A stretch of DNA of 64,000 nucleotides, taken from NCBI RefSeq assembly GCF_031143425.1, contig NC_090439.1:353518027-353582026 (forward strand), given 5' to 3'. The stretch is from Pleurodeles waltl (taxonomy: Eukaryota > Chordata > Amphibia > Caudata > Salamandridae). The stretch's first letter is position 1, and each line of letters opens with the position of its first letter. Shown here one piece after another: positions 35,100 to 45,429 of this stretch. A program made the position numbers and the translations under genes. The notes under the pieces were generated by a model, which saw only the letters and a list, made by a program, of their open reading frames with translations, ran no database searches and was not told the origin of the DNA.

Positions 35100-36541
35100 T
35101 TACTTTTTAAATTGGGGGTTTTGTTGAGGAGTTTTCTCTTCCTTTTTAATAGAAACCTCTGTTGAGCATTGTGATTCCTGTCTTGGTTTCATGTTCTCAG
35201 CTCTTCGCTCTGACCACCCACCTCTCTCACTGCGTTTTTCCGATGAGTCCTGAAAGGAACGAGATTGGCGGGTATCAGTATATTGATATCTGTCAGGCAA
35301 TTTTATATTATCTCTATTTCTGAGATTATATCTATTCTGTGGAGTCCCCGTGTGCGGAGATTCTCCCCTTTCTTTTTTAGGTGTTTGTTGTTTTTTATCC
35401 CAGCGTTTCTTATTACCCTCAGGAGCTTGCTTGGTAAAATCCTTATTAGATGTACCCTGGAATTGTGTTTTTTTTGGTCTGGCCCCAGACTATCTCGACA
35501 AATACTAAAGTAGGTCTCCATGATAATCTTTGGCAGCTCGCGTTCTTGATCCTGTGGAAGAACGTCCCAGAGCTGCATCTGTGCCGCTAATGCGACCGCT
35601 CCCCCTTTAAGATTACTTAAAATAATTGAGGATACTGTGGCAAAATTGCCCATTAATTGCATTCCCAAGTTCAGGGCCGGGGCAGCCCCGTAGTCATCTT
35701 GAATTTGTTTTAATACTTCTGGTAAATTGGCGAGTGTCGGTGTACCATCTGCGGTAGTATAGAGTGTGGCAAATACTGTGCCCCATGTATTACAGTTATC
35801 TATTGTGGGAACCATCCCAAATGGAAAGCACATTGTTAGTATTCTCTGTTTATCCTGATGTCCCGTATGGGGAAATACTGCTTCCAGAGCGTTAATTTTT
35901 TTAACTAGCCAAAACAGAATATTTTCTCGTTTGGTGGGTACTTTACCCAGAATTTAATGTACAGTCGCAGGATTAATACCTGGCGTTACTGCATGTGGTT
36001 GCGCTGGTGCAGCACGTGCTGGGTTTGTGTTTAATGTTTGCATTACAAACTTCACTAATCGTCTGTATATTGCCGTCAGTTCAGTATATAAGCGACGGAC
36101 TTCAGCTACCGATAAGTTTGCTGCAGGCGGATGAGGTGTATAAGTGGCCAATAAAGGCCATGTACGAACATCATTACTAAGAGGACCTAACCTAACGAGT
36201 CATATTGAATGGGGTAGGGTGCCATCAAGCCAATTATTATGCTCTTGATTAGATAGTGGTATTTCTAAATATGCATATGATCTGTATTGTCCAGGTGCTT
36301 TTGCAAGTGTATAGTGATGAAATGTATTTATGTTCCCATCAACTGCTGGAAATGTGACCCAAGAATAGAAGAGTTCTGTTCTATAAGCTGCGTGCGCATC
36401 AACAACAAACATGACTGGGCCCCCCGGGCCGTTAAGCCATGTGCTAATAAATGTGCAATAAGGGGCTGTCTCATATTGACTGCAATTGCTCCCTGTTGTG
36501 GATTCGTCATAATGAATGGCTAATTTGTTCAGAGAAGGCAC
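35100..36541 (-). pseudogene. gag remnant of the spuma-like ERV
   Basis: Pieces at 36541-36200 (N-terminal), 36151-35954, 35833-35303 (capsid-like, with 'LGMQLMGNFATV' and following helices) and 35300-35100 (basic tail) follow each other in different frames. The tail is rich in Arg, Lys, Ser and Gln and has no Cys-His box, matching spumavirus Gag, which uses basic boxes rather than a zinc knuckle. At least two frameshifts and one or more stops separate the pieces. Assignment rests on position and tail composition more than on a recognised fold. Confidence 0.6.
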
Positions 36542-36721
36542 ACCAAGTGGGGATTGTCCTTTTAGAGTTCAAGCTTGAACATCCTACAGCGTTACTTAGG
36601 TACGCCCTACTTAGCTGAGGAGGAAAATCCTCAATACCACGGACGTCTCTGTATATAGTACTGAGGTGTCTTTGTATATAGTGAGACAAAGATACTCAGG
36701 AGGACCTGAAAATTAGAGCTT

Positions 36722-36742
36722 GACCAAAGGTTGGCGGCGACA
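36722..36742 (-). promoter_or_regulatory. Primer-binding-site-like segment of the ERV
   Basis: On the minus strand this reads TGTCGCCGCCAACC and continues, resembling the lysine-tRNA primer-binding site (TGGCGCCCAACG) with substitutions and an insertion. It lies immediately after a CA at the presumed LTR end (36743) and upstream of gag, the expected place. Confidence 0.45.
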
Positions 36743-37683
36743 TGTCACGTAGGCTCTCATTATTCTAATGAGACTACTGGATTTGAGCAGCAGAATTGCA
36801 TGTGTGTGGGAGACTGAGTCTTAACCCACTACAGGTGACACCTGTCACCCCAATCTGGATTTTGCTCCGGCTAACTAGCAGTGCCTCATCTCTTCCCAAG
36901 AGCAGAGATGATTGGGCGGCCGAACGCATGACATAATTGACTCCTCAAGGAAATCGTGGTGACTCAGGTATCATTCGTTTTCTCTCAGTTACATTAGTCT
37001 CACATACACAATGACAAACAAAGGCAGTATATGTTTCAATAAGGTTTTAATGAAGCGATTGCATCTTAGAAAACAAAGCGTGTGCTGCAATAACCAGGAC
37101 AATACAACATGACAGAATTAGAATTGTGACAAGGAGTGTGAAGCATAGAAATAATGCTACCATATTGTCACTAGAGTCAATAGACTAATTTCTGCCTAGG
37201 CTACATTAGAACACAGCATGTTAAGCTCTAGTTCGGCCCTTCAGGTTTCCGTGGGAAGACATCATCCCCCATACCTGAGCAAAGGCCTGAAGTCTGCATA
37301 AGCAGCTGTAGCGAAGCGTTCAGCAATCAGCATACTGTCGTGGCCCTCTGGCTGGAATCTCTCTCTAACGTGTAAGGGACAAGGAAGTGTTTTTATAATA
37401 AAACAGCTGATGTTCTGAGAAAATGTCCCTACGTAAGGATGTGTATTTTTCCATGAATACCAGAGACAAAACTTTTACCCCGTTCACCGGCAACCTATCT
37501 TACTGCAGCCTTGAAAGAAGCACAGAGTGTACAAGAATGTCTTATCTGAGAACGTAGTGTTGGCCCAGGCGAAAACAGCTAGATAGAGAGGAATAAAACA
37601 AGACTGCAAAAGTGGATATTGTTAAAATAATAAATGAAGCTGAATAAAATGTATCTAGGTTAAAGTGCACAGCAGCAGACATA
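36743..37683 (-). repeat. 5' LTR region of the spuma-like ERV
   Basis: The minus strand ends ...GTGACA at 36743, next to the primer-site-like segment. It has a TATAAAAA box at 37390-37398 and an ATTAAA polyadenylation-type signal at 37046-37051, giving a U3-R-U5 order. The LTR appears to continue beyond the MITE at 37684 and possibly to the sequence right of the piggyBac element. No second copy is in the window, so the outer edge cannot be fixed. Confidence 0.5.
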
Positions 37684-38293
37684 GGGGGTCATTCTGACGG
37701 GCCAGGGTCGGCGGGAGCACCGCCGACAGGCCGGCGGTGCCCCGCAGGGCATTCTGACTGCGGCGGTAAAGCCGCGGTTGGACCGGCAACACTGGCGGTC
37801 TCCCGCCAGTGTACCGCCGCCCTTTGGAATCCTCCAATGCGGCGCAGCTAGCTGCGCCGCCGAGGGGATTCCGACCCCCCCTACCGCCATCCAGTTCCCG
37901 GCGGTCCACCCGCCGGGAACCGGATGGCGGTAGGGTGGGTCGCGGGGCCCCTGGGGGCCCCTGCAGTGCCCATGCCACTGGCATGGGCACTGCAGGGGCC
38001 CCCATAAGAGGGCCCCTACAAGTATTTCACTGTCTGCTTGGCAGACAGTGAAATACGCGACGGGTGCAACAGCACCCGTCGCACCTTCCCACTCCGCCGG
38101 CTCGATTACGAGCCGGCATCCTCGTGGGAAGGGAGTTTTTCCCTGGGCTGGCGGGCGGTCTTTTGGCGACCGCCCGCCAGCCCATGGAAAAACTTAGAAT
38201 ACCCTCCGTGGTCTACTGACCGCGGTGCGGTATTTCGGAGGGGGGAACTCTGGCGGGCGGCCTCCGCCGCCCGCCAGAGTTAGAATGACCCCC
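37684..38293. mobile_element. GC-rich palindrome-chain MITE, Harbinger-like ends
   Basis: Inverted ends GGGGGTCATTCT(G/A)AC at 37684 and 38293 are flanked on both sides by ATA, a 3-bp duplication. Almost the whole 610 bp is a chain of strong hairpins: about 37795-37818, 37827-37873, 37887-37931, 37943-38001, 38022-38056 (16-bp perfect arms, 3-nt loop), 38058-38083, 38087-38140, 38144-38193 and 38246-38281. Open frames on both strands are by-products. It sits in the ERV LTR region. Confidence 0.75.
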
Positions 38294-38917
38294 ATAGTGT
38301 GGTAAAATAATGTGCATGGAGATTTAACGAAAATGGCTACACAACACTTTCTTTGTTAACACAAACCAGGTCAAATAGTGTCAAAGCATTTTACATAAAA
38401 TAGAAGGACATATCGTCAAGATGAGAACTATTCACAGGGGGGTCTGGAGAGAAGAAGTAATCTTCTGTTCAGTGCTGTGTAGTATTGGAATCCTTCATTT
38501 TACTGAGTAGGTTCTAAATAGAAAATAGAGTCAACCGGTAGAATATCTTCCACAGGGGGGTCAGCATGGAGGAGAAAAATTCCAGTGGTAGGTTAGCCTC
38601 TTGATATAACAGTTTATCCAGAAATTGAAGGCCTTTTCATTGTCTCTGAACTATAAATCAGCTTCATATTTTTTGTTTCGGAAAATCGTCAATGTAAATT
38701 TCCCGCATTCTTCAGAAAAGTGTGTAAGAGCTTTGTTGCTTCTGGTAAAGAACTGAAGATTCTTTGGAGTGTGGCTTGGGAAAGCCAAGCCTGCCTCTAG
38801 GTTTCCTAAGGAGGATTAATCGTGCATTGCTTCAGCCTGTACAATTATCAACAGTCTACAGGCAATTGGAATGGGATGTTCTTGAGAGAGACAGATTGTA
38901 TTTAAACTGCAGCAGCT
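38294..38917 (-). other. Flank, possibly ERV LTR U3 continued
   Basis: No gene. The phrase 'cacaggggggtc' occurs twice (about 38434 and 38552), hinting at short direct repeats. It lies between the MITE and the TTAA of the piggyBac element and may belong to the ERV LTR. Confidence 0.35.
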
Positions 38918-38921
38918 TTAA

Positions 38922-39356
38922 CCCCTTCTGTGCCGCGGACGTAGTGGTTACGTCCCGCGGCACAGTGCTGCTGTGCCGAGGACGTAACCACTACGTCCTC
39001 GGCACACAGCCCAGAGGGAGCGCTCTCGCTCCCTCTGTGTGCTTCCCTCCCACCCCCCAAAATCGGGGATGGAAGGGGAAGCCCTTCCCCTTCCACCCAC
39101 CACCCCCCCACCCCCCCATAATGACGTCAGCGCGCGATCGCGCGCTGACTTCATTATGGGGATATCGACGCACAGGAAGCCATTTGCTTCCTGTGCGGCG
39201 ACGAGAGAAGAGGTGAGTTCCTCTTCCCGGTGGGTGGGGGGTTGGGGCTAAAGAGGCACCGGGGAAAAGGAAAGGCTTTTCCTTTTCCCCGGTGTCTCTT
39301 TGAGCATTCCTGCTGCCCGATCGCATTGCGATCGGGCAGCAGGAATGCCCACTAGA
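38922..39356. repeat. Hairpin-rich left end of the piggyBac
   Basis: Four palindromes in a row: 38929-38964 and 38973-39005 (each a hairpin, and the two also complement one another), 39117-39158 (42 bp, about one mismatch, centre cgcgatcgcg), about 39257-39300, and about 39305-39349 (cattcctgctgcccgatcg / complement). This is the same chain-of-hairpins design as in the MITEs of this window. Confidence 0.75.
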
Positions 39357-41940
39357 CACCAGGGATTTGTTTTTTTTGTTTTACTTCTGTGTTTCTGGCA
39401 TGCGGGGAGCGGCCCCTTGGGCAAGGGTCGCTCCCCTTTTGGGGGCAATTACTTACGGCCATTTCTGCCCCCCTTGGGGGCAGATTGGCCTACTTTTTAG
39501 GCAGAGCTGCCCCCCAGGGGGGCAGAAAACACTAGATCACCAGGGTTTTATATTTTTATATGCATTTATGTGGAGGGGGGTGCCCCCTTGGGCAAGGGGC
39601 GCCCCCCCCAAGGGGGCAGAGAACTGTTGGCCTTTTCTGCCCCCCTTGGGGGCAGATCGGCCTATTTTTTTTAGGTCCATCTGCCCCCAAGGGGGGCAGA
39701 AGCCACTTAGGCACCAGGGATTGTGTGTGTAGTGGATGGGGGGGCGCCCCCTTTGGCAAGGGTCGCTCCCCTTTGGGGGGCATGTCTTTTCGGGCCATTT
39801 CTGCCCCCCTTGAGGGCAGATTGGCTACTTTATAGCCAGATCTGCCCCCAAGGGGGGGCAGAAAACACTAGATCACCAGGGTTTTTTATTTTTATGTGTA
39901 TTTATGTGGGGGGGGTGCCCCCTTGGGCAAGTGGCGCCCCCCCCAAGGGGGCAGAGAACTGTTGGCCTTTTCTGCCCCCTTTGGGGGCAGATCGGCCTAT
40001 TTTTTTTAGGTCCATCTGCCCCCAAGGGGGGCAGAAGCCACTTAGGCACCAGGGATTGTGTGTGTAGTGGATGGGGGGGCGCCCCCTTGGGCAAGGGTCG
40101 CTCCCCTTTGGGGGGCATGTCTTTTCGGGCCATTTCTGCCCCCCTTGAGGGCAGATTGGCTACTTTTTAGCCAGATCTGCCCCCAAGGGGGGCAGAAAAC
40201 ACTAGATCACCAGGGTTTTTTATTTTTATGTGTATTTATGTGGGGGGGGTGCCCCCTTGGGCAAGGGGCGCCCCCCACAAGGGGGCAGAGAACTGTTGGC
40301 CTTTCCTGCCCCCCTTGGGGGCAAATCGGCCTATTTTGTTTAGGTCCATCTGCCCCCAAGGGGGGGCAGAAGCCACTTAGGCACCAGGGATTGTGTGTGT
40401 AATGGATGGGGGGCGCCACCTTGGGCAAGGGTCGCTCCCCTTTGGGGGGCATGTCTTTTAGGGCCATTTCTGCCCCCCTTGAGGGCAGATCAGCCTATTA
40501 TTTTTAGGCTGATCTGCCCCAAGGGGGGCAGAAACCACTAGAACGCCAGGGATTTTTATTTATGTGTTTATTTTTGTGGGGGGGGCGTCCCCTTGGGCAC
40601 GGGGCGCCCCCCTAAGGGAAGCATTGACCTGTTGGCCATTTCTGCCCCCCCTGGGGGCAGATGGGCCTATTTTTGTAGGCCCACCTGCCCCCAAGGGGGG
40701 CAGAAGCCACTTAGACACCAGGGATAGTGTGTGTGTGTGTGTGTATGTGTGTGTGTTAGTGGATGGGGGGGGGCCTTGGGCAAGGGTCGCCCCCCCACTT
40801 TGGGGCACATGTACCCAGGCCATTTCTGCACCCCTTGGAGACAGATCAGCCTATTATTTTTAGGCTGGTCTGCCCCCAAGGGGGGCAGAAACCACTAGAA
40901 CGCCAGGGTTTTTTTTTTATTTGTTTATTTTTGTGGGGGGGCGTCCCCTTGGTCACGGGGCGCCCCCCCAAGGGGGGCATTGACCTGTTGCCCATTTCTA
41001 CACCCCCTGGGGACAGATGGGCCTATTTTCTTAGGCCCACCTGCCCCCAAGGGGGGCAGAAGCCACTTAGACACCAGGGATAGTGTGTGTATGTGTGTGT
41101 GTGTTAGTGGATGGGGAGCCTTGGGCAAGGGTCGCCCCCCACTTTGGGGGCACATGTACCCAGGCCATTTCTGCACCCCTTGGAGACAGATCAGCCTATT
41201 ATTTTTAGGCTGGTCTGCCCCCAAGGGGGGCAGAAACTACTAGAACGCCAGGGATTTTCTTTTATTTGTTTATTTTTGTGGGGGGGCGTCCCCTTGGTCA
41301 CGGGGCGCCCCCCCAAGGGGGGCATTGACCTGTTGCCCATTTCTACACCCCCTGGGGGCAGATGGGCCTATTTTCTTAGGCCCACCTGCCCCCAAGGGGG
41401 GCAGAAGCCACTTAGACACCAGGGATAGTGTGTGTGTGTGTGTGTGTGTTAGTGGATGGGTGGGGCCTTGGGCAAGGGTCGCCCCCACTTTGGGGGCACA
41501 TGTACCCAGGCCATTTCTGCACCCCTTGGAGACAGATCAGCCTATTATTTTTAGGCTGGTCTGCCCCCAAGGGGGGCAGAAACTACTAGAACGCCAGGGA
41601 TTTTTTTTTATTTGTTTATTTTTGTGGGGGGGCGTCCCCTTGGTCACGGGGCGACCCCCAAGGGGGGCATTGACCTGTTGCCCATTTCTACACCCGCTGG
41701 GGGCAGATGAGCCTATTTTCTTAGGCCCACCTGCCCCCAAGGGGGGCAGAAGCCACTTAGGCACCAGGGATAGTGTTGTGTGTGTTTTTTTTGTTTTTTT
41801 GTTGAGGGCTGTCCCCTTTGGCAAGGGTCGCTCTCCATGGGGACACACTACTAAAGGTATTTTCTGGCTTCCTTGGGGTAGACAGGTCTATTTTATTAGT
41901 AGGCCCATCTGCCCCTATGGCAGAATTCACTTAGGCACCA
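39357..41940. repeat. Tandem array A: about 170-bp monomers in about 340-bp dimers
   Basis: The phrase CACCAGGG/CGCCAGGG recurs at 39357, 39538, 39713, 39872, 40048, 40208, 40383, 40547, 40708, 40901, 41077, 41247, 41419, 41592 and 41763, about 15 monomers. Odd and even monomers differ: one class is followed by T/A-rich text, the other by 'attgtgtgtg' or 'atagtgtgtg', with a (GT)n tract in later copies. Dimer spacing is 334-354 bp. Each monomer has CTGCCCCC/GGGGGCAG inverted pairs and G6-G8 runs. Frames on both strands are repeat artefacts. Confidence 0.9.
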
Positions 41941-42028
41941 ATTTCTAAATGTTTGATGGTGGGGTGTTTGTCAACTGAAGAAGTCTTTGCATTTGTGATA
42001 AAAAATGTTTTCCTCCTTTTTGTTCTAG

Positions 42029-42455
42029 TTCAAAGCTTTTGCTTTATTTGCTGTGGCTCCTTGCGGTTTTGGCGGTGGTTGACCTGCAGTTTGCACAGTT
42101 GCATGTTTTAGGTAAGTAAAAACAATTTACTCCAAAGGAGTATTGTTGCCATGCATGAATGACATGTTTGTAGGGGGTGTACTAAATGCAGGATTGTGTG
42201 TGAAATTGTCCTTAGGTTTGTGCACAATGATATTTGTTTTGTCTTATTTCTAATTTGCCTTTCTTTCTTTATTTTTAGTGGGATATCATTGGTGATTGCT
42301 GTGTAGTTGCTGGTGAATCAAGCTTTTTCAGGCAAGTGAGCGGTATAGTTTTTGAGTTTATAACTCTTACTAACAAAGCTACACTTTGTCACTTGTCTTA
42401 CACAGTGCTGGTTGTTGGTGGTGAATTTGTCCAGTTAATTTTAGCATAAGAGATC
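42029..42455 (+). promoter_or_regulatory. Candidate 5' UTR with introns upstream of the transposase
   Basis: Signals suggest a spliced leader: acceptor ttgttctag ending at 42028; donor GTAAGT at 42112 with acceptor ttatttttag ending at 42278; and a possible GC-type donor (cag/gcaagt) at 42332 with a TACTAAC branch-site match at about 42369 and acceptor cttacacag ending at 42405. The first acceptor would need an upstream exon beyond array A, which would place the array inside an intron. All of this is inference from splice consensus; no transcript is available. Confidence 0.35.
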
Positions 42456-44249
42456 ATGGCTAGCCGCAGGATGACCGCTCAGCAGGTGGTTGGTATGCTT
42501 TTTGAGTCACAGTCTGATCATGACTATGAGACAGACTCTGCATCTGAGGCAGAGGAGGAAGTCAGAGATTCTGGCAGTGATGTTTCTCTTGGAGGGGAAT
42601 CTTCTGATGATGAAGCCACACTCAGTGCAGATGAAGGGCCTGTTTTAGAGGAGGACATTGATGTGCCAATAGTGCAGCAACCTGGGGCTGAAAGGTTTCC
42701 CGTTATAAGACCTGATGTCTGGGTTGCCCCAAACATGGAGCAGCCAGAGTTGCCAGCCTTTACTGGTCTCCCGGGGTGTAACGCCAATACAGAGAACTTT
42801 ATGCCTATCAATTTCTTTGAGTTATTCATGGATGATGTGTTTTTGGAAGAGATTGTTGAGCAGACTAATTTGTATGCGGAGCAGCATTTGAGGGACAACG
42901 CTGCTAGACTTAGGCCACACTCTAGAGCTGCCCAGTGGATTCCCACAAATTTGGAGGAGTTAAAAAAGTTTTTGGGTTTGACTTTTTTGATGGGGTTGAT
43001 AAGGAAGCCGTCACTGGCTTCTTATTGGTCTTCTAGTCCCTTGATGGCAACAGCTATATTTCCAGCGACCATGAGTCGTAATCGGTATTTGCTTCTTCTT
43101 AGGATGCTGCATTTTGTTGACAATGCATTAGCCTTGCCACGAGATCACCCAGATTCTGACCGTCTTTTTAAGATTAGGCCTGTCCTTGATCTTTTTGTAG
43201 ATCGGTTTTCGGAGGTCTATGTTCCAGGCAAAGAGTTAAGTGTGGACGAGTCTTTGGTCCTCTTCAAGGGTCGTTTGGTTTTTAGGCAGTACATTCCTAG
43301 CAAAAGGGCACGATATGGAATTAAATTGTATATGCTGTCAGAAAGTAGGACAGGATATGTGTATAGTTTCCGTGTGTACACTGGTAGGGATTCCAATATT
43401 GACCCCCCTGGTTGTCCTCCCACTTTTGGAGTTACTGAGAAAATTGTGTGGGATCTTGGTAGACGACTGTTCAACAAAGGTCACCATTTGTATGTAGATA
43501 ACTTCTACACTGGTGTGCAATTGTTCAAGGAATTGTTTATAGTGGACACAGTTGCTTGTGGCACAATCCGTTCTAACCGGAAAGGCTATCCAAGGGAGCT
43601 TGTCTGTAAAAAACTTGAGAGAGGACAGTGCCGTGCCTTGCGGAACGAGGAGCTGCTAGCTTTGAAATTTTCAGATAAGAGGGATGTCTACATGCTAAGT
43701 ACCATCCATGATGAGAGTACTTCCCCTGTGACTGTTTGGGGCCAGGTTGCTGAAGTGCGCAAACCTGTGTGCATTTTAGATTATAATAAGCACATGGGAG
43801 GTGTAGATAGAGTTGACCAGAGGTTGGAACCTTATACTGCTATTCGTAAGTCTTACGTTTGGTATAAGAAGTTAGCACTTCACCTCTTCCACTTAGCAAC
43901 CTTCAATGCTTTTATTGTGTTTAGGGATAGGTCTCCAGAGTCAAAGATGACATTTGTGAAATTTCAGGAGTCAGTGATAGAGAGCCTTATTGTGGTGGAA
44001 CAGGCCAGAGTTCCTAGAGAAGCAGTGGTGGAGGATGTGGCTAGATTGAAAGATCGCCACTTTGCTGAGAACATTCCTCCCACACCCAAAAAAGACTTTC
44101 CAGCTAAGAAATGTAGAGTGTGTTTTCGAAGAGGTATCCGGAGGGAGTCTCGAATGTACTGCCCAGATTGTCCTTCAAAGCCTGGGCTGTGTGTCGGTGC
44201 TTGTTTTAAGAATTACCACACCCAGAAGAATTTCTGGGAACAACCATGA
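42456..44249 (+). CDS. piggyBac-family transposase, apparently intact
   Basis: 597 residues, essentially the length of the cabbage-looper piggyBac transposase. The family cuts and pastes DNA at TTAA by hairpin intermediates in the nucleus. An acidic, Ser-rich N-terminus (about residues 20-70) is followed by the DDE domain (about 115-500). Catalytic aspartates are visible at D264 ('LSVDES'), D348 ('LYVDNFYTG') and D451 ('HMGGVDRVDQ', with the adjacent D454 also conserved). The C-terminal cysteine-rich domain (about 550-590) keeps C553, C556, C569, C572, C579, C583 and H588, the cross-brace finger that binds transposon ends. The Met at 42456 gives the full acidic N-terminus and no upstream in-frame alternative looks better. 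There is no stop or frameshift. It lies inside a TTAA-flanked element, so it probably mobilises this family. A domesticated PGBD-type gene is less likely because of the flanking ends. Confidence 0.93.
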   Translation: MASRRMTAQQVVGMLFESQSDHDYETDSASEAEEEVRDSGSDVSLGGESSDDEATLSADEGPVLEEDIDVPIVQQPGAERFPVIRPDVWVAPNMEQPELPAFTGLPGCNANTENFMPINFFELFMDDVFLEEIVEQTNLYAEQHLRDNAARLRPHSRAAQWIPTNLEELKKFLGLTFLMGLIRKPSLASYWSSSPLMATAIFPATMSRNRYLLLLRMLHFVDNALALPRDHPDSDRLFKIRPVLDLFVDRFSEVYVPGKELSVDESLVLFKGRLVFRQYIPSKRARYGIKLYMLSESRTGYVYSFRVYTGRDSNIDPPGCPPTFGVTEKIVWDLGRRLFNKGHHLYVDNFYTGVQLFKELFIVDTVACGTIRSNRKGYPRELVCKKLERGQCRALRNEELLALKFSDKRDVYMLSTIHDESTSPVTVWGQVAEVRKPVCILDYNKHMGGVDRVDQRLEPYTAIRKSYVWYKKLALHLFHLATFNAFIVFRDRSPESKMTFVKFQESVIESLIVVEQARVPREAVVEDVARLKDRHFAENIPPTPKKDFPAKKCRVCFRRGIRRESRMYCPDCPSKPGLCVGACFKNYHTQKNFWEQP

Positions 44250-45429
44250 GTGTAAACTCATGTCTGTTTTGTATTTTCATGTGTTTAGTTTCATGGTTAG
44301 CATTTCTGTCATGTTCTTAGTTAGAGCTTTTGTGTTTGTAGTTTTGTAATTCTTTCTACTTAGTTAGGGGTTCCTCTGTTAAAAAAAAAAAAAAATAATG
44401 ATGCCATTGTGGGTGGAGTGGGGCTTGGCTGAGAGTGTACATATTGACTTGCTGTTGGCTACTGCAACACACTGCCAGCCAAACACCAGTCCACACACTC
44501 CCATCAGCTGGTGTGATTGTTGTATCAGGCATGTGGGCGTATGTAAGTGATGGGCCCTTGAGTGGCGCTGTATGTCGATGTGAGTGTTGTAATGTGCTGG
44601 GCCCGTGGCTGGCGGTGTGAATGGCCTTGTGTGTGTCATGTATGAAAGTTGTGTGAATGGACTGTAAAGCGGTTGGTGCCTTGTCGCGGCTTTACAGCTC
44701 ACGAGCTGTGAGTCATTGGTTCAGTTTTTTGCCTTTCAGTTACTAACAGTGCATTTCATTTTTGTGAAAGCTCTTGTTAGTAAAATTTGATCCACTGAAC
44801 CATCACTCACCCTCGTGCCAAATCCAACCAGTATGTGTGGTAAAAATGACAAAACCTGCTCCGCTGTAATCAGGCGTCGCAGCACACCTGTGACACGCTA
44901 GGTGCCTCAGGTGGGACCCCGATGATGAAGCATGCCACCAACTTGGTTGGTGGGTGAGGGGTCTTTTTCACATAACCTAACTGTGTTTCTTTTCAAAATT
45001 TTAGTGTTTGGCACATCACGGACGTATGTGGGCACATCAAAACGATATATTACAAAACTACCTGTGTTTGGGGGGGAGAGGGCACCTATGTTTTTGGTCC
45101 TGTGTGCGGCCTTCATCTAGGGAAACCTACCAAACCCAGGCATTTTATAAAACTAGACACCCCAAGGAGTCCAGGGAGGTGTGGCTTGCGTGGATCCCCC
45201 AACATTTTCTTACCCAGACTCCTCTGTAAACCTCAATGTGCTTAAAAAAAGCATATTTTCCTGACTTTTCTTCGTAGGATCACCACTCCAGCACAAAATT
45301 CCTACTCCCCAGTGTTCCCCTCAGCCTCCCAAGTAAAATGACACCTCACTTATGTGGGTCCCCAAAGCAGAGTCAGTCTAAAGATGTATAAAAGAATATG
45401 TCCTTAAAAACTTGCTGTGCTATCCCCTC
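44250..45429. other. Region between the transposase gene and array B
   Basis: The first 130 bp look like a 3' UTR ending in an A14 run at 44381-44394, but no AATAAA is seen. About 44717-44806 contains an inverted pair (ttggttcag / ctgaaccat). About 45118-45190 is an inverted, diverged piece of the array B unit: its complement carries 'ggtttggtaggtttcccta' and 'ggtgtctagtttt', matching the unit. No other gene. Confidence 0.5.

Larger units (their letters stand above)
31454..37683 (-). mobile_element. Foamy-virus-like endogenous retrovirus, 5' part
   Basis: Minus-strand order is LTR region (from 36743 upward), a primer-binding-site-like segment (36722-36742), gag, protease, RT-RNase H and integrase, ending at a stop at 31454. 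The RT active site reads YVDDIYL, as in spumaviruses and spuma-like ERVs. Gag ends in an Arg/Lys-rich tail rather than a CCHC knuckle. The integrase is followed by no recognisable env and no 3' LTR in the window, so the copy is truncated where the L1 begins. Gag, protease and integrase are broken by frameshifts and stops. Ancient endogenous copy; not infectious as it stands. Confidence 0.8.

Noticed and set aside
37655..38283. GC-rich frames on both strands in the hairpin MITE
   Set aside because: Strand symmetry of the palindromes produces matching frames on both strands; no protein motif.
39367..41948. Gly/Pro-rich frames of 86-207 codons in array A
   Set aside because: Overlapping frames on both strands repeat with the satellite period; there is no domain.
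44381..44394. A14 run after the transposase, suggesting a retrocopied transposase mRNA
   Set aside because: Candidate introns lie upstream, no AATAAA precedes the run, and the gene sits inside TTAA-bounded ends. A simple A tract is more likely.
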